From NCBI RefSeq assembly GCF_006170445.1, contig NZ_VCNA01000006.1:62001-126000 (forward strand): a stretch of DNA of 64,000 nt. Reading direction: 5' to 3'. Source of the DNA: Brevibacillus dissolubilis (GTDB lineage Bacteria; Bacillota; Bacilli; Brevibacillales; Brevibacillaceae). The notes beneath the pieces were generated by a model that did no database searches, had not been told where the DNA came from, and worked only from the letters and a program-made list of their open reading frames with translations. Made by a program: the position numbers and the translations under genes. Numbering within the stretch: the stretch's first letter is position 1; each line of letters begins with the position of its first letter. This document shows, piece by piece, positions 21,901 through 30,579 of the stretch.

Positions 21901-24900
21901 TGTCGCAACCTATAACAAGACCATTACGCTGGATAAAACCAAGCCAGTGGTCACGGGTGTCACCAATGCACAGGTGAGCAAGACGGATCTGACCATTACA
22001 TTTAATGAAGGAACGGCTACCCTGAACGGCAATCCGTTCAACAGCGGAGATGTCGTATCAGCTGAAGGGGCACACAATCTGGTGGTAACGGACGCCGCAG
22101 GTAATACGACCAGTATCAGCTTCTTCATTGACAAAACACTGCCTACAGGTTCTCTCTCCGTTAATAGCGGAGCAACCCACACGACATCGACCAATGTGAC
22201 CCTGAATGTGACTGCCACAGATGATCAGGGTGGAGTCGGAATGCGCTTCTCCAATAACGGAACCGACTGGAGTGCATGGGAGCCGTTCCAATCGACGAAG
22301 AACTGGACGATCGATGCGGTGGAAGGCACACGGACAGTGTATATGGAGCTGAGCGACGGAGCAGGCAACATCAACGCCTATACCGATTCCATCGTGCTCG
22401 ATACGACGAAGCCAGTGGTGACAGGTGTGACGAATGGTCAAGTGACCAATTCTAATCTGACCATCAGTTTTAATGAAGGAACGGCGACGTTAGACGGGAA
22501 CCCGTTCAACAGCGGTGATCAAGTGACGGCGGAAGGCACGCATACTTTGATCGTTACGGACGAAGCCGGGAATGTCACGACCATTACATTTACCATTGAT
22601 AAAACCATCCCGACCGCTACATTCAGCATCATGGCGGGAGCAGACTTCACCAATTCGACCAGTGTCAATCTGACGGTAGCGAATCCTCAGGGCGCGACTG
22701 ATATGCAATTCTCCACTGATCAAGTGACATGGTCAACTTGGGAATCAGTAAAAGCGAGTACGGCATGGACATTAAGCGCAGGAGACGGTACGAAAACGGT
22801 CTACATGAAACTGCGCGATGCTGCGGGCAATTACATTATATACAGTGACACGATCATCTTGGATACAGTTGCACCGACAGGCTCGATCAGCATCAACAGT
22901 GGTGCAGCGAAAACCGGTCAGAAAGATGTGACGTTGACCCTGACAGGTTCAGATGACAATGGTCAAGTCGAGATGCGCTTCATGAATGACGGTGGCAGCT
23001 GGAGTGCATGGGAGCCATTCTCCGCGACGAAGGCATGGTCGATCCGGGAAGAGGAAGGCAACAGAACGGTTACCGTTGAAATGCGGGATCAGGCTGGGAA
23101 CACTGCTTCCTTCACTGATACCATCGAACTGGATAATACCAAGCCAATCGTCACCGGTGTCAGCGAAGGACAGTTGACCAACTCCGATCTGACGATCACT
23201 TTCAACGAAGGTACGGCCACATTGAATGGCAATCCGTTCAACAGCGGAGAACAAGTGACCGCAGAGGGTTCTTATGAGCTGGTGGTTACGGATGCGGTCA
23301 ATAACAGCACCACCATTCATTTCCGTATTGATAAGACCAAGCCGACAGGCGGATTCACGATCAACAGCGGAGCCAGCCATAGCCAGACCAATAACGTAAC
23401 ACTCGATGTAACTGCGGCTGATAACAACGGTGCGGTACAGATGCGTTTTAGCAATAACGGGGTGGATTGGGATGCATGGGAGACCGCAGCCTCCACGAAG
23501 AACTGGAGTCTTACAGGCGGCGAGGGACTCAAAACCGTTTATATGGAACTCCGTGACCCGGCAGGCAACATAGAATCCTTCACCCGTACGATCACCGTAG
23601 ATACGATCAAACCTATTGTGACTGGTGTGACTGATGGACAGTCCAGCAGCACGGATTTGACCATTAGCTTTAATGAAGGGACCGCTACGCTCAACGGACA
23701 GCCTTTTGTCAGTGGTACGACCATCAGCGTAGAGGGCGACTATACACTGGTCGTGACAGACCCAGCCGGTAATAAAACGACAGTTACCTTTACTCTGGAT
23801 AAAACACAACCAACCTCAGAGCTCGGAATTGCAAATGGAGCACCATTCACTGCTTCTTCCAGCGTGATGCTGTCTGTCACAGATGTGAAGAGTGGCGAAC
23901 AAATGCGGTTTGCCAACGAAGATATGGTGTGGAGTGCATGGATGCCAGCCGCTTCTCTTCAGGCATGGAATCTGAGCAATGGTGACGGTGTAAAAACGGT
24001 TTATATGGAAGTGCGTGACCCAGCAGGCAATATCCACTCATCCAGCGACACGATCATCGTGGATACTACCAAGCCGACTGGATCGGTGATTATCAACAGT
24101 GGTGCCACTGTTACGAACCAGACAGGTGTGACACTTGATATCACCGCACAAGACCTGAACGGCCCCGTCCAAGTCCGCTTCTCCAATGGCGACGGCACAT
24201 GGAGCGCATGGGAGTCTGCGGCTGCCACCAAGTCATGGACGCTCGACAGTACGGACGGTCTCAAAACCGTGACGATGGAAGTCCGTGATGCAGCGGGCAA
24301 CATTGAGACCTTTACCAATACGATTGAACTGGATACCAAAGGGCCGATCGTCACTGGTGTTACGGATGGTCAAGTGACGAATTCCGACCTGACCATCAGC
24401 TTTAACGAAGGGACGGCAACCCTCAATGGTCAGCCGTTCGTAAGTGGAACAGCGGTGACCGATGAAGGTAACTATACGCTGATCGTCACCGATGCAGCAG
24501 GCAATGTGACGACTATCAGCTTTACCCTGGATAAAAACGCGCCAAGCGGAACCATGAACATCAACAATGGTGCAACGGCAACCAATAAAACAGCCGTCCG
24601 TCTGAACATGTCCGGAACTGAGAACTCTGGTCAGATGCGATTCTCCAACGATGGTAGCACGTGGAGTGCGTGGGAAGCGGTCAACACAACCAAGGATTGG
24701 ACATTGGAGGACGGTGACGGAACCAAAACCGTCTATGTACAACTTCGCGACCAAGCGGGCAATATCTCGTCTGGCAGTGATACCATCGAGCTTGACACTA
24801 CAGCACCAATTGTCAGCGGTGTAACAGATGGTCAAGTGACGAATTCCGATCTGACCATCACCTTCAATGAAGGAACAGCATTGCTCAACGGTCAACCGTT

Positions 24901-27655
24901 TACGAGTGGAGCCACCGTCTCGGCAGAAGACAGCTACACACTCGTGGTCACCGATGAAGCAGGCAACGAGACGACCATCCGCTTCACCTTGGACAAAGAC
25001 GCGCCTAACGGAACATTCCAGATCAATAATGGTGCAGCTGTAACCAACAAAACCGATGTCATACTCAAGCTGGATGGCGTACAGGGCTCAGCAGAGATGC
25101 GTATCTCCAATGACGGTACGACCTGGACAGCATGGCAGGCCGTCACGTCCACAACACCATGGACACTGGAAAATGGTGATGGAGAAAAGACTGTCTATCT
25201 GGAAATCCGGGACCAGGCAGGGAACATTGCGTCCATCAGTGACACCATTCTATTGGATACCACCCCGCCAAGCGTAATGGGTGTAATCAATGGAGAGACG
25301 TATGATGAGCCAGTCACGGTCACATTCAGCGATGGATATGCAACGCTCAATGGTGAAACATTCACCAATGGCGGCACAGTGAGTCAAGATGGTGAGTATA
25401 CCCTTGTCGTGACCGATGAAGCAGGCAATACAACTTATGTCCGTTTCACAATCAAACAAGACGCGGTCGTGATTACAGGTACGATCTCCATCAACAATAA
25501 TGCACCTGTCACCACGTCCCGTGATGTCGTCCTCACCCTCAGTGCAGATAGCGGTGACCGTGCAGACGATCTGTACATGCGCTTCTCCAACGACAATGAC
25601 AACTGGATTGACTGGGTGCCTTACTCTTCTACCTACGAGTGGACGCTTGATCCGTCATTTGGTCTCAAGACCGTCTACATGCAGCTAAAAGATAAGGAAG
25701 ATCACATCAGCGCTACGGCTAGTGACACCATCCGCTATGAATCTGAGGATACGACTGATCCAGACGACTACATCGTCTTTGGTCAGGAAGATGAGACGCT
25801 TACCTTATCTGTTACGGATTTCGTCTACGAAGGCGACTTGGCGAAAATCAAGATCACTTCGCTGCCAGACCATGGGGAGCTGCAGCTTGATGGTGAAGAG
25901 GTAGAGGCTGGTCAAGAGATTGATGCAGATGATATCAACGGACTCGCTTTTGAACCGGACCGCAACTGGTATGGTGAAACTGGCTTCGGCTGGGCAGGAA
26001 GTGGAGACGGCGAGGAGTATTCCCGTCCGGCACGCATCTTGATCCGTCTCGAACCGGTCAATGACGCTCCAGTGGCTAAGTCAATCCGACTCACAACAAG
26101 AGCAGGAAAACCTGTCGACGGCACATTCCAAGCAAGTGACGTGGAAGACGATAAGATTACGTACCGAATCGTAGAGCAGCCAGAAAGCGGACGACTCGAA
26201 TTCGATGCCCGTACAGGGGAATTCCGTTTCTACCCGCAATCCGGCAACTACGAGGAAGTGACTTTCACCTACCAAGCGTTTGACGGTGTGACCGCCTCCG
26301 AAGAAGCGACCGTTACCATCGTCAACCGTAAATCTAGCAACAAACCGGATGATAAAGATGACAACCGCAATAACGGCAGCAATGGCAACAGCAACAACAG
26401 CGACGAGAAGCAGGATAATCCGATCGTTGATGTAGGCGGTGCGGAAGACAAACAAGTCGTTTTCGCAGGGGCACGCCTGACCGACGACAAAGAAACGCTC
26501 GCAATTGATTTTGACGACAAGCGAATGACTCAATGGATCGACAAAGACCCGAGCAGACGGATGTCCATCACCAGCTTGGTAACTGTGCCGACGATCAAGT
26601 TGACTTTTGAAGCGAAGAGCATTCAGAACCTTCAACAGAAAAACAAAGGCATCGATCTGATCGCACATGAAGGTGTCTATCAGTTGCCGTTGGAGCAGCT
26701 TGACCTTTCTGCGATTCGTTCCCAATTGGGAGATCAGGTATCCTTAGACGGTATCACCATCACCGTAACCGTCAACCAGACCACGGACGACAGCCTTGAG
26801 AAGATCAAAGCGACGCTCGGCCATTCTCAAGCTGTGACGGTTGTATCGGGCAAGGGCTATCATATCCAAGCTGTGTCTGGAAGCCAGTCAGTCGGGATCA
26901 ACCGTTTTGATCAATATGTGCAGTCCAGAGTGGAGCTTCCCGCGTCCAGTGGCTCTATCTCTACAGCCGTCATGCTGCTGCCGGATGGGACCGTTCAGCC
27001 AGTACCTACCAAAATCGTACAAGAGAACGGTAAACAAGTAGCGATTATCAACAGTATGACAAATGGCGAATTAGCCTTTGTCTCCAATACCAAATCATTC
27101 ACAGACATGAATTGGCACTGGGCGGCGACCGAGGTGAACGCATTAGCATCCCGTCTCATCGTCAATGGTGTGGATGCGAACCGCTTTGCACCAGACAGAC
27201 GAATCAACCGTGCCGAGTTTACAGCCATTCTGGCGCGTGGATTGGGACTGTGGAGTGCCGGCGGGCAGGGTGGATTCGCGGATGTATCCAGTCAAGACTG
27301 GTTCTCCCGTCCAGTAGATACTGTGGCTGGATACGGAGTGGTCAGCGGATACGGCGATTCCAACTTCCGTCCGAACCAAGAGATCTCCCGTCAAGAAGCG
27401 ATGGTACTGATCGCGCGGGCGATGAAGCTGGTCGGCATGCAAAACACCATGCCGCAGGAAGAGATCGACCGTGTGCTGGCATCTTACTCCGACAGCCAGC
27501 AGATCAGCTCGTGGGCGAGAGAATCAGTGGCTCTCTGCGTCACTTCCGGGATCGCAGTCGGCAATCACAACAAGCTGATGCCAGAAGGATCGATCACGCG
27601 TGCGCAGATGGCGACCATGATCATGAGACTTTTACAAAAAGCACAATATGTCTAA
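18992..27655 (+). CDS. Giant SLH-anchored multi-Ig surface protein
   Basis: A 2,887-residue secreted protein. A signal peptide (MKKINTKVIQ..., cleavage near VLA-DE, about 33) is followed by a DNRLRE/CBM96-like beta domain (about 38-210) and a cadherin-like domain (about 212-310, AENNTVGQVVGTLSAVDPDAD). Then come alternating Ig-like modules (about 313-2250): 15 A modules with WSxWE and GDGxKTVYMELRDxAGN, and 9 B modules with VTGVTNGQVTNSDLTISF. Two further Ig/cadherin-type domains (about 2260-2447), an N/D-rich linker, a 220-residue domain and three SLH repeats (about 2700-2885; FTDMNWHWA, FADVSSQDWF, YSDSQQISSW) complete it. SLH repeats bind pyruvylated cell-wall polymer, so it is displayed on the envelope, probably as an adhesin or wall-binding stalk. 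ATG 18992 is chosen because GGGGGAG lies 6 bp upstream. Confidence 0.93.
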   Translation: MKKINTKVIQAAIGFTVLQPFLFADVSTVLADEAKLKAAEDKSVYLSTHYNSGLDNLGTHYIGFAYQGDGSDGTMTAYLKFDLSSLGAGAKIQSAILKLPLQEMDNTSKPPIINVWESTDDSWTESGSTAAGKGDSVRLNETVTDISTPKQYDVTEFVKEQMTAGDMKASFVLEGWTTATYGAYNPGDYVYSFVGFTDRTGAGYPELLITYSSNSAPTQINLSNSTVAENNTVGQVVGTLSAVDPDADETATFSVISGDTDAFEISGNQLVTKKAFDFETKASYSVGVRVTDKANNTMDKTFTINVTDVNEAPTGTITINSSAATTQSSTVTLNLTASDPEGHSLQMQFSNDNVTWSGWEAYNPTKTWNLSAGDGPKTVYMKLRDSNNLESPVYSDAILLDATAPNGSITINSGAVATNSSNVTLQVTGTDANGPVQMRFANESGSWSSWEPVVASKAWTLSAGDGVKTINMELRDATGNVRALNDTITLDTTAPIVTGVTNGQVTNQDVTISFNEGTAVLNGSVFVDGTVVTAENNYTLVVTDAAGNTRTVTFTIDKTPPTATLGINSGASTTKTDSVNLSLTGMQGGAVLMRFSNDGTVWSGWESFGTSKTWTLQSGADGVRTVTVELQDAAGNIGQTSDTIIMDTIAPAGSVTINGGASHTNSATVSLDLAGTDANGTVQMRFSNEGGTWSGWENFAPTKTWTLSALDGNKTVNMELRDGAGNTQLYSDTIQLDTVSPVVTGVTNGQVTNSNVSISFDEGTATLDGLPYVEGTTVSAEGAHTLVVTDAAGNSTTITFTIDKTNPSGTLTIAGGSLITKDVNINLEISDTQDAVQMQFSNDNATWSGWEAVGPAKAWTISAPDGDKTIYMKLKDAAGNEAVVTTTIKLDTTAPTGSININGGSTHTASENVTLDVSGTDENGSVEMRFANESGSWSAWEPVQSAKSWTLSNGDGSKTVNMELRDQAGNVATYNKTITLDKTKPVVTGVTNAQVSKTDLTITFNEGTATLNGNPFNSGDVVSAEGAHNLVVTDAAGNTTSISFFIDKTLPTGSLSVNSGATHTTSTNVTLNVTATDDQGGVGMRFSNNGTDWSAWEPFQSTKNWTIDAVEGTRTVYMELSDGAGNINAYTDSIVLDTTKPVVTGVTNGQVTNSNLTISFNEGTATLDGNPFNSGDQVTAEGTHTLIVTDEAGNVTTITFTIDKTIPTATFSIMAGADFTNSTSVNLTVANPQGATDMQFSTDQVTWSTWESVKASTAWTLSAGDGTKTVYMKLRDAAGNYIIYSDTIILDTVAPTGSISINSGAAKTGQKDVTLTLTGSDDNGQVEMRFMNDGGSWSAWEPFSATKAWSIREEEGNRTVTVEMRDQAGNTASFTDTIELDNTKPIVTGVSEGQLTNSDLTITFNEGTATLNGNPFNSGEQVTAEGSYELVVTDAVNNSTTIHFRIDKTKPTGGFTINSGASHSQTNNVTLDVTAADNNGAVQMRFSNNGVDWDAWETAASTKNWSLTGGEGLKTVYMELRDPAGNIESFTRTITVDTIKPIVTGVTDGQSSSTDLTISFNEGTATLNGQPFVSGTTISVEGDYTLVVTDPAGNKTTVTFTLDKTQPTSELGIANGAPFTASSSVMLSVTDVKSGEQMRFANEDMVWSAWMPAASLQAWNLSNGDGVKTVYMEVRDPAGNIHSSSDTIIVDTTKPTGSVIINSGATVTNQTGVTLDITAQDLNGPVQVRFSNGDGTWSAWESAAATKSWTLDSTDGLKTVTMEVRDAAGNIETFTNTIELDTKGPIVTGVTDGQVTNSDLTISFNEGTATLNGQPFVSGTAVTDEGNYTLIVTDAAGNVTTISFTLDKNAPSGTMNINNGATATNKTAVRLNMSGTENSGQMRFSNDGSTWSAWEAVNTTKDWTLEDGDGTKTVYVQLRDQAGNISSGSDTIELDTTAPIVSGVTDGQVTNSDLTITFNEGTALLNGQPFTSGATVSAEDSYTLVVTDEAGNETTIRFTLDKDAPNGTFQINNGAAVTNKTDVILKLDGVQGSAEMRISNDGTTWTAWQAVTSTTPWTLENGDGEKTVYLEIRDQAGNIASISDTILLDTTPPSVMGVINGETYDEPVTVTFSDGYATLNGETFTNGGTVSQDGEYTLVVTDEAGNTTYVRFTIKQDAVVITGTISINNNAPVTTSRDVVLTLSADSGDRADDLYMRFSNDNDNWIDWVPYSSTYEWTLDPSFGLKTVYMQLKDKEDHISATASDTIRYESEDTTDPDDYIVFGQEDETLTLSVTDFVYEGDLAKIKITSLPDHGELQLDGEEVEAGQEIDADDINGLAFEPDRNWYGETGFGWAGSGDGEEYSRPARILIRLEPVNDAPVAKSIRLTTRAGKPVDGTFQASDVEDDKITYRIVEQPESGRLEFDARTGEFRFYPQSGNYEEVTFTYQAFDGVTASEEATVTIVNRKSSNKPDDKDDNRNNGSNGNSNNSDEKQDNPIVDVGGAEDKQVVFAGARLTDDKETLAIDFDDKRMTQWIDKDPSRRMSITSLVTVPTIKLTFEAKSIQNLQQKNKGIDLIAHEGVYQLPLEQLDLSAIRSQLGDQVSLDGITITVTVNQTTDDSLEKIKATLGHSQAVTVVSGKGYHIQAVSGSQSVGINRFDQYVQSRVELPASSGSISTAVMLLPDGTVQPVPTKIVQENGKQVAIINSMTNGELAFVSNTKSFTDMNWHWAATEVNALASRLIVNGVDANRFAPDRRINRAEFTAILARGLGLWSAGGQGGFADVSSQDWFSRPVDTVAGYGVVSGYGDSNFRPNQEISRQEAMVLIARAMKLVGMQNTMPQEEIDRVLASYSDSQQISSWARESVALCVTSGIAVGNHNKLMPEGSITRAQMATMIMRLLQKAQYV
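19931..25736 (+). repeat. Intragenic tandem Ig-module array (A15 B9)
   Basis: Two module types alternate in the order AAB AAB AAB AB AAB AB AAB AB AB A. A is about 87 residues and B about 70; an AAB unit is about 730 bp and an AB unit about 470 bp. B modules are close enough at DNA level to allow unequal recombination, which would change the length of the stalk. Confidence 0.85.
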
Positions 27656-27674
27656 AATAAGATTCAAGGAGTAT

Positions 27675-27732
27675 GCCATGGAGACGATTCTCCATGGCAT
27701 TCCTTGACAAAAAAAGTTGTACATACTACGAT
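27675..27732 (+). promoter_or_regulatory. Perfect hairpin followed by a promoter for the downstream cluster
   Basis: A 9-bp perfect stem GCCATGGAG / CTCCATGGC with a 6-base loop (27675-27698) sits 19 bp after the giant gene stop. It lacks a T tract. Five bases later begins TTGACA (27704-27709), 17 bp from TACGAT (27727-27732). The hairpin may be an intercistronic processing or termination element, or an operator. Confidence 0.5.
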
Positions 27733-27765
27733 CAAAATATTAAGAAAAATAATATGAGAGGTACT

Positions 27766-28254
27766 ATGATCGAAACACGAGTGGCTCTGACCGAAGATGA
27801 TCCTTTTTTATTTGAGGTATACGCCAGCACGAGACGGGAAGAAATGGAGCAGTGGGGGTGGGACGAGGCGCAGCAGGTTCCTTTTTTGCGCATGCAGTTT
27901 GATCTTCAGACCCGTTCCTACCAGATGCACTATCCAGGGCTTGACCGTAGAATCATTCTGTATGAGAACACCCCGGTTGGCCGTATTCTGGTAGCCCGGT
28001 TGAATAATGAATGGGTACTCGTTGACATCTCTCTTTTACCTGCTTATCGGGGCAGAGGAATCGGCACGCGCCTGATTGCAGAGCTGCAACAGGAAGCTGC
28101 CGGATCAGACATGCCGGTACGCCTGAGTGTGTCCCATACGAATCCACGAGCCCAACAGCTATATACGAAGCTTGGATTTATAGCCGTCGCCAGCAATGAG
28201 ATGCAGACGAGCATGGTCTACGGAGGTTCGAGCCTTCCACCCCAATCCGGCTAA
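27766..28254 (+). CDS. GNAT-family N-acetyltransferase
   Basis: A 162-residue acetyltransferase. The acetyl-CoA binding motif A is LLPAYRGRGIGTRLIAEL and motif B LSVSHTNPRAQQLYTKLGFIAV, as in RimI-like proteins. ATG 27766 follows GAGAGG; an ATG at 27754 in frame is possible. It is the first gene of the tail-collar cluster. In such clusters a GNAT gene beside tail-collar genes may modify the structural proteins, but the substrate is unknown. Confidence 0.85.
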   Translation: MIETRVALTEDDPFLFEVYASTRREEMEQWGWDEAQQVPFLRMQFDLQTRSYQMHYPGLDRRIILYENTPVGRILVARLNNEWVLVDISLLPAYRGRGIGTRLIAELQQEAAGSDMPVRLSVSHTNPRAQQLYTKLGFIAVASNEMQTSMVYGGSSLPPQSG

Positions 28255-28266
28255 GGAGTGAGAATT

Positions 28267-28566
28267 ATGGAAGAACTAAGCTATGCTGCTTTTTTAGAGC
28301 AAGTCAATACCACCTTCACCATTGTGTCTCCCGATTCCACGCAATCCGTGGAACTGACTTTAATAGAAGCAGTGCAAACGTTGCGAGATGAGAGACACGA
28401 GAATTTTTCACTGATGTTTCAAGGTCCCCTGCAACCTCAGTTGCCACAGGGGAACTATCGTTTTGTCCATGAACAAATGGGGGAACACATCATGTTTATG
28501 GTCCCGGTTGGACAGAGACAAGACGGGATGCGTTACGAAATTATTTTTAGCCGTATGCTGACCTAA
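28267..28566 (+). CDS. Small DUF6916-like protein linked to tail-collar genes
   Basis: A 99-residue beta-rich protein. The pattern FxxxVNTTFTI..SVELTLIEAVQ..NFSLMFQGPLQPQLPQGNYRFVHEQMG..MVPVG resembles the DUF6916 domain, which as I recall is found next to tail-collar proteins. AAGGAG overlaps the end of the GNAT gene, so the two are co-transcribed. The family name is from memory and should be treated as tentative; function unknown. Confidence 0.6.
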   Translation: MEELSYAAFLEQVNTTFTIVSPDSTQSVELTLIEAVQTLRDERHENFSLMFQGPLQPQLPQGNYRFVHEQMGEHIMFMVPVGQRQDGMRYEIIFSRMLT

Positions 28567-28616
28567 CTATGTTTCACACCTGTACGTCATCAAAACCATC
28601 TTGAAAGGAGACTCAT

Positions 28617-29129
28617 ATGGAACAGTACGTAGGAGAAATCAGAATGTTTGCCGGTAACTATGCTCCAACGGGTTGGGCTTTGTGTAATGGTCAAATCATC
28701 AGCATCGCAGAAAATGAATTACTCTTCGCCTTAATTGGCACGATCTACGGGGGAGACGGACAGACCACCTTTGCTCTTCCTGACCTGCGTGGCCGTGTGC
28801 CGGTACATACGGGACAAAATCCACAAACCCAAACCGTCTATAATCTTGGCGCAAAAGGCGGCGTAGAGACCGTACAGCTTACTTCTAGCCAATTGGCTGC
28901 CCATACGCACACGGTAAAAGCAAGTGCAACGCTAACCACCAACGTGCCAACAGGTGCATTATGGGCCAAGGGAGGCGCCAATCGTTTTTCGACGGTTGCA
29001 CCGGACGGAACGATGAATGCTACTCTTGTCAGCTCCATTGGCGGCAACCAGCCTCATGACAATATGATGCCGTATGTGCCGATCAACTTTATCATCGCGG
29101 TGGAAGGACTTTTTCCAAGCCAACCATAA
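28617..29129 (+). CDS. Tail-collar (MdpB-type) protein 1
   Basis: A 170-residue protein with the phage tail-collar domain at the N-terminus: YVGEIRMFAGNYAPTGWALCNGQ...YGGDGQTTFALPDLRGRVPVH. The middle is threonine/alanine-rich, and the C-terminus ends GGNQPHDNMMPYVPINFIIA, the signature shared by MdpB-like (microcystin-dependent protein) proteins. No signal peptide is visible. There are no other phage structural genes around. First of three paralogues; GAAAGGAG precedes ATG. Confidence 0.9.
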   Translation: MEQYVGEIRMFAGNYAPTGWALCNGQIISIAENELLFALIGTIYGGDGQTTFALPDLRGRVPVHTGQNPQTQTVYNLGAKGGVETVQLTSSQLAAHTHTVKASATLTTNVPTGALWAKGGANRFSTVAPDGTMNATLVSSIGGNQPHDNMMPYVPINFIIAVEGLFPSQP

Positions 29130-29150
29130 GAGCAAAAAGGAGGAAGGATC

Positions 29151-29654
29151 ATGGCAGAATCGTTTATTGGCGATATTCAAGCTTTTGCTTTTAATTACGC
29201 GCCGAGAGGCTGGGCACAGTGTAACGGACAGATCTTGCAGATTAACCAGAATCAGGCTCTGTACGCGATTTTAGGGACGAAATTCGGTGGCAACGGAGTC
29301 ACTACATTTGCATTACCTGACTTGCGTGGCCGTGTGCCTGTCCATACAGGTAATGGAGTGACGCTTGGTCAATCAGCAGGTGAGGAAGCACATACCTTGA
29401 CGGTCAACGAAATCCCTGCTCATACCCATGTCGTCTCAGCCAGTACAGCAGCAGCCAATCAAAAGCCAGCCCCAGGAAATGTCTGGACAACCACAGCTGC
29501 GGCCAAAGGGAATGTATACGGAACCGACACGAGTATATCGATGGGAAGTGCTCTGACGACCAGTGGGTCAAGCCAAGCCCATCCGAACATGCAGCCATAT
29601 ACTGTACTCAACTATTGCATCTGCATCATGGGATATTTCCCAACACAAAACTAA
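29151..29654 (+). CDS. Tail-collar (MdpB-type) protein 2
   Basis: A 167-residue paralogue with FIGDIQAFAFNYAPRGWAQCNGQ, FGGNGVTTFALPDLRGRVPVH and the C-terminal SSQAHPNMQPYTVLNYCICIMG. It differs from its neighbours mostly in the central A/T-rich part, which suggests specialisation of the distal region. AAAAAGGAGGAAGG ribosome site; 21 bp from the preceding gene. Confidence 0.9.
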   Translation: MAESFIGDIQAFAFNYAPRGWAQCNGQILQINQNQALYAILGTKFGGNGVTTFALPDLRGRVPVHTGNGVTLGQSAGEEAHTLTVNEIPAHTHVVSASTAAANQKPAPGNVWTTTAAAKGNVYGTDTSISMGSALTTSGSSQAHPNMQPYTVLNYCICIMGYFPTQN

Positions 29655-29669
29655 AGGAGGTAGAGCCGA

Positions 29670-30194
29670 ATGGAACCGTATGTAGGCGAGATTCGCATTT
29701 TCGCAGGAAATTTTGCGCCAAAAGGCTGGGCGTTTTGTAATGGACAGCTGATGCCACTTATGCAGAATACTGCTCTCTTCTCCATTCTGGGTACGATGTA
29801 TGGCGGTGATGGCAAGAATACGTTTGCTCTGCCGAACTTACAAGGCGCAGCACCGATGCACCAAGGACAAGGACCAGGCTTGACAGCGCGCACACAGGGA
29901 GCGGTTGGCGGTTCAGCGAATGTGACGCTGCTAACGACTCAAATTCCAGCACATAACCATATCCCTACCTGCCAAAGTACAGCTGGTACCAATGACCCAA
30001 CCAATGCGACTTGGGCGACCATCCCAGCTTCCCCAACTATTACGGCTATGTACGTAAACAGTGGTCCGAATACGGAAATGGCACCGACAGCCGTTGCAGT
30101 GACAGGCGGTAGTCAACCCCACAATAATATGCAACCATACCTCGGACTTAATTTTATCATCGCGCTCCAAGGGCAATTCCCTCCGCGTTCCTAA
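29670..30194 (+). CDS. Tail-collar (MdpB-type) protein 3
   Basis: A 174-residue paralogue with YVGEIRIFAGNFAPKGWAFCNGQ, YGGDGKNTFALPNLQGAAPMH and the C-terminal GGSQPHNNMQPYLGLNFIIA. The LPDLRGR motif is altered to LPNLQGA. It starts 15 bp after the second gene and is the last gene before a terminator, so the three form one operon with the GNAT and DUF6916-like genes. Confidence 0.9.
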   Translation: MEPYVGEIRIFAGNFAPKGWAFCNGQLMPLMQNTALFSILGTMYGGDGKNTFALPNLQGAAPMHQGQGPGLTARTQGAVGGSANVTLLTTQIPAHNHIPTCQSTAGTNDPTNATWATIPASPTITAMYVNSGPNTEMAPTAVAVTGGSQPHNNMQPYLGLNFIIALQGQFPPRS

Positions 30195-30220
30195 TAGGAG
30201 AGGGATTTTTCTAACCAAAA

Positions 30221-30254
30221 AAGCGGCAACCCCTTGTGGATTGCTGCTTTTTTT
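30221..30254 (+). terminator. Terminator after the tail-collar operon
   Basis: Stem AAGCGGCAA / TTGCTGCTT (one G-U), followed by a run of T. Confidence 0.85.
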
Positions 30255-30281
30255 ATCTGTAGACAAATTGCTATTTCGTGG

Positions 30282-30311
30282 TTGACCGGGACTATTCACC
30301 TATGCTATTAT
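30282..30311 (+). promoter_or_regulatory. Promoter of the tRNA-His gene
   Basis: TTGACC (30282-30287) is 18 bp from TATTAT (30306-30311), 70 bp upstream of the tRNA. Confidence 0.45.
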
Positions 30312-30380
30312 TCTTATTGTGTTCGACGAGTTCGACAAACATCTACAAATTCCGTGGATAATCTCCAGCTTCATCACTAT

Positions 30381-30457
30381 GGCGGTCGTGGCGAAGTGGC
30401 TAACGCATCGGATTGTGGCTCCGACATTCGTGGGTTCGATTCCCATCGATCGCCCCA
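30381..30457 (+). tRNA. tRNA-His (GTG anticodon)
   Basis: Cloverleaf folded by eye. The acceptor has the extra G-1:C73 pair that marks histidine tRNAs (GGCGGTCG / CGATCGCC, one G-U). The anticodon stem TCGGA/TCCGA has loop TTGTGGC with anticodon GTG at 30415-30417. The T arm contains GGTTCGATT, and CCA is encoded. A terminator follows. Confidence 0.95.
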
Positions 30458-30471
30458 TAACCTTGTTAACC

Positions 30472-30517
30472 AATCTCTGTTGAGAAAGTAACTAGACTTT
30501 CTTGGCGGAGATTTTTT
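30472..30517 (+). terminator. Terminator after tRNA-His
   Basis: AATCTC / GAGATT outer pairing and GAGAAAGT / ACTTTCTT inner pairing, then six T. Confidence 0.8.
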
Positions 30518-30579
30518 ATTATGGAAAAGAGTAAACATGGGAATGAACATAGACCGACTCACGAAAAGGAGCAGAACTG

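Noticed and set aside
28617-30194. Interpretation of the three tail-collar genes as a prophage remnant
   Set aside because: No capsid, portal, terminase, integrase or lysis gene nearby; the set matches stand-alone MdpB-type clusters.
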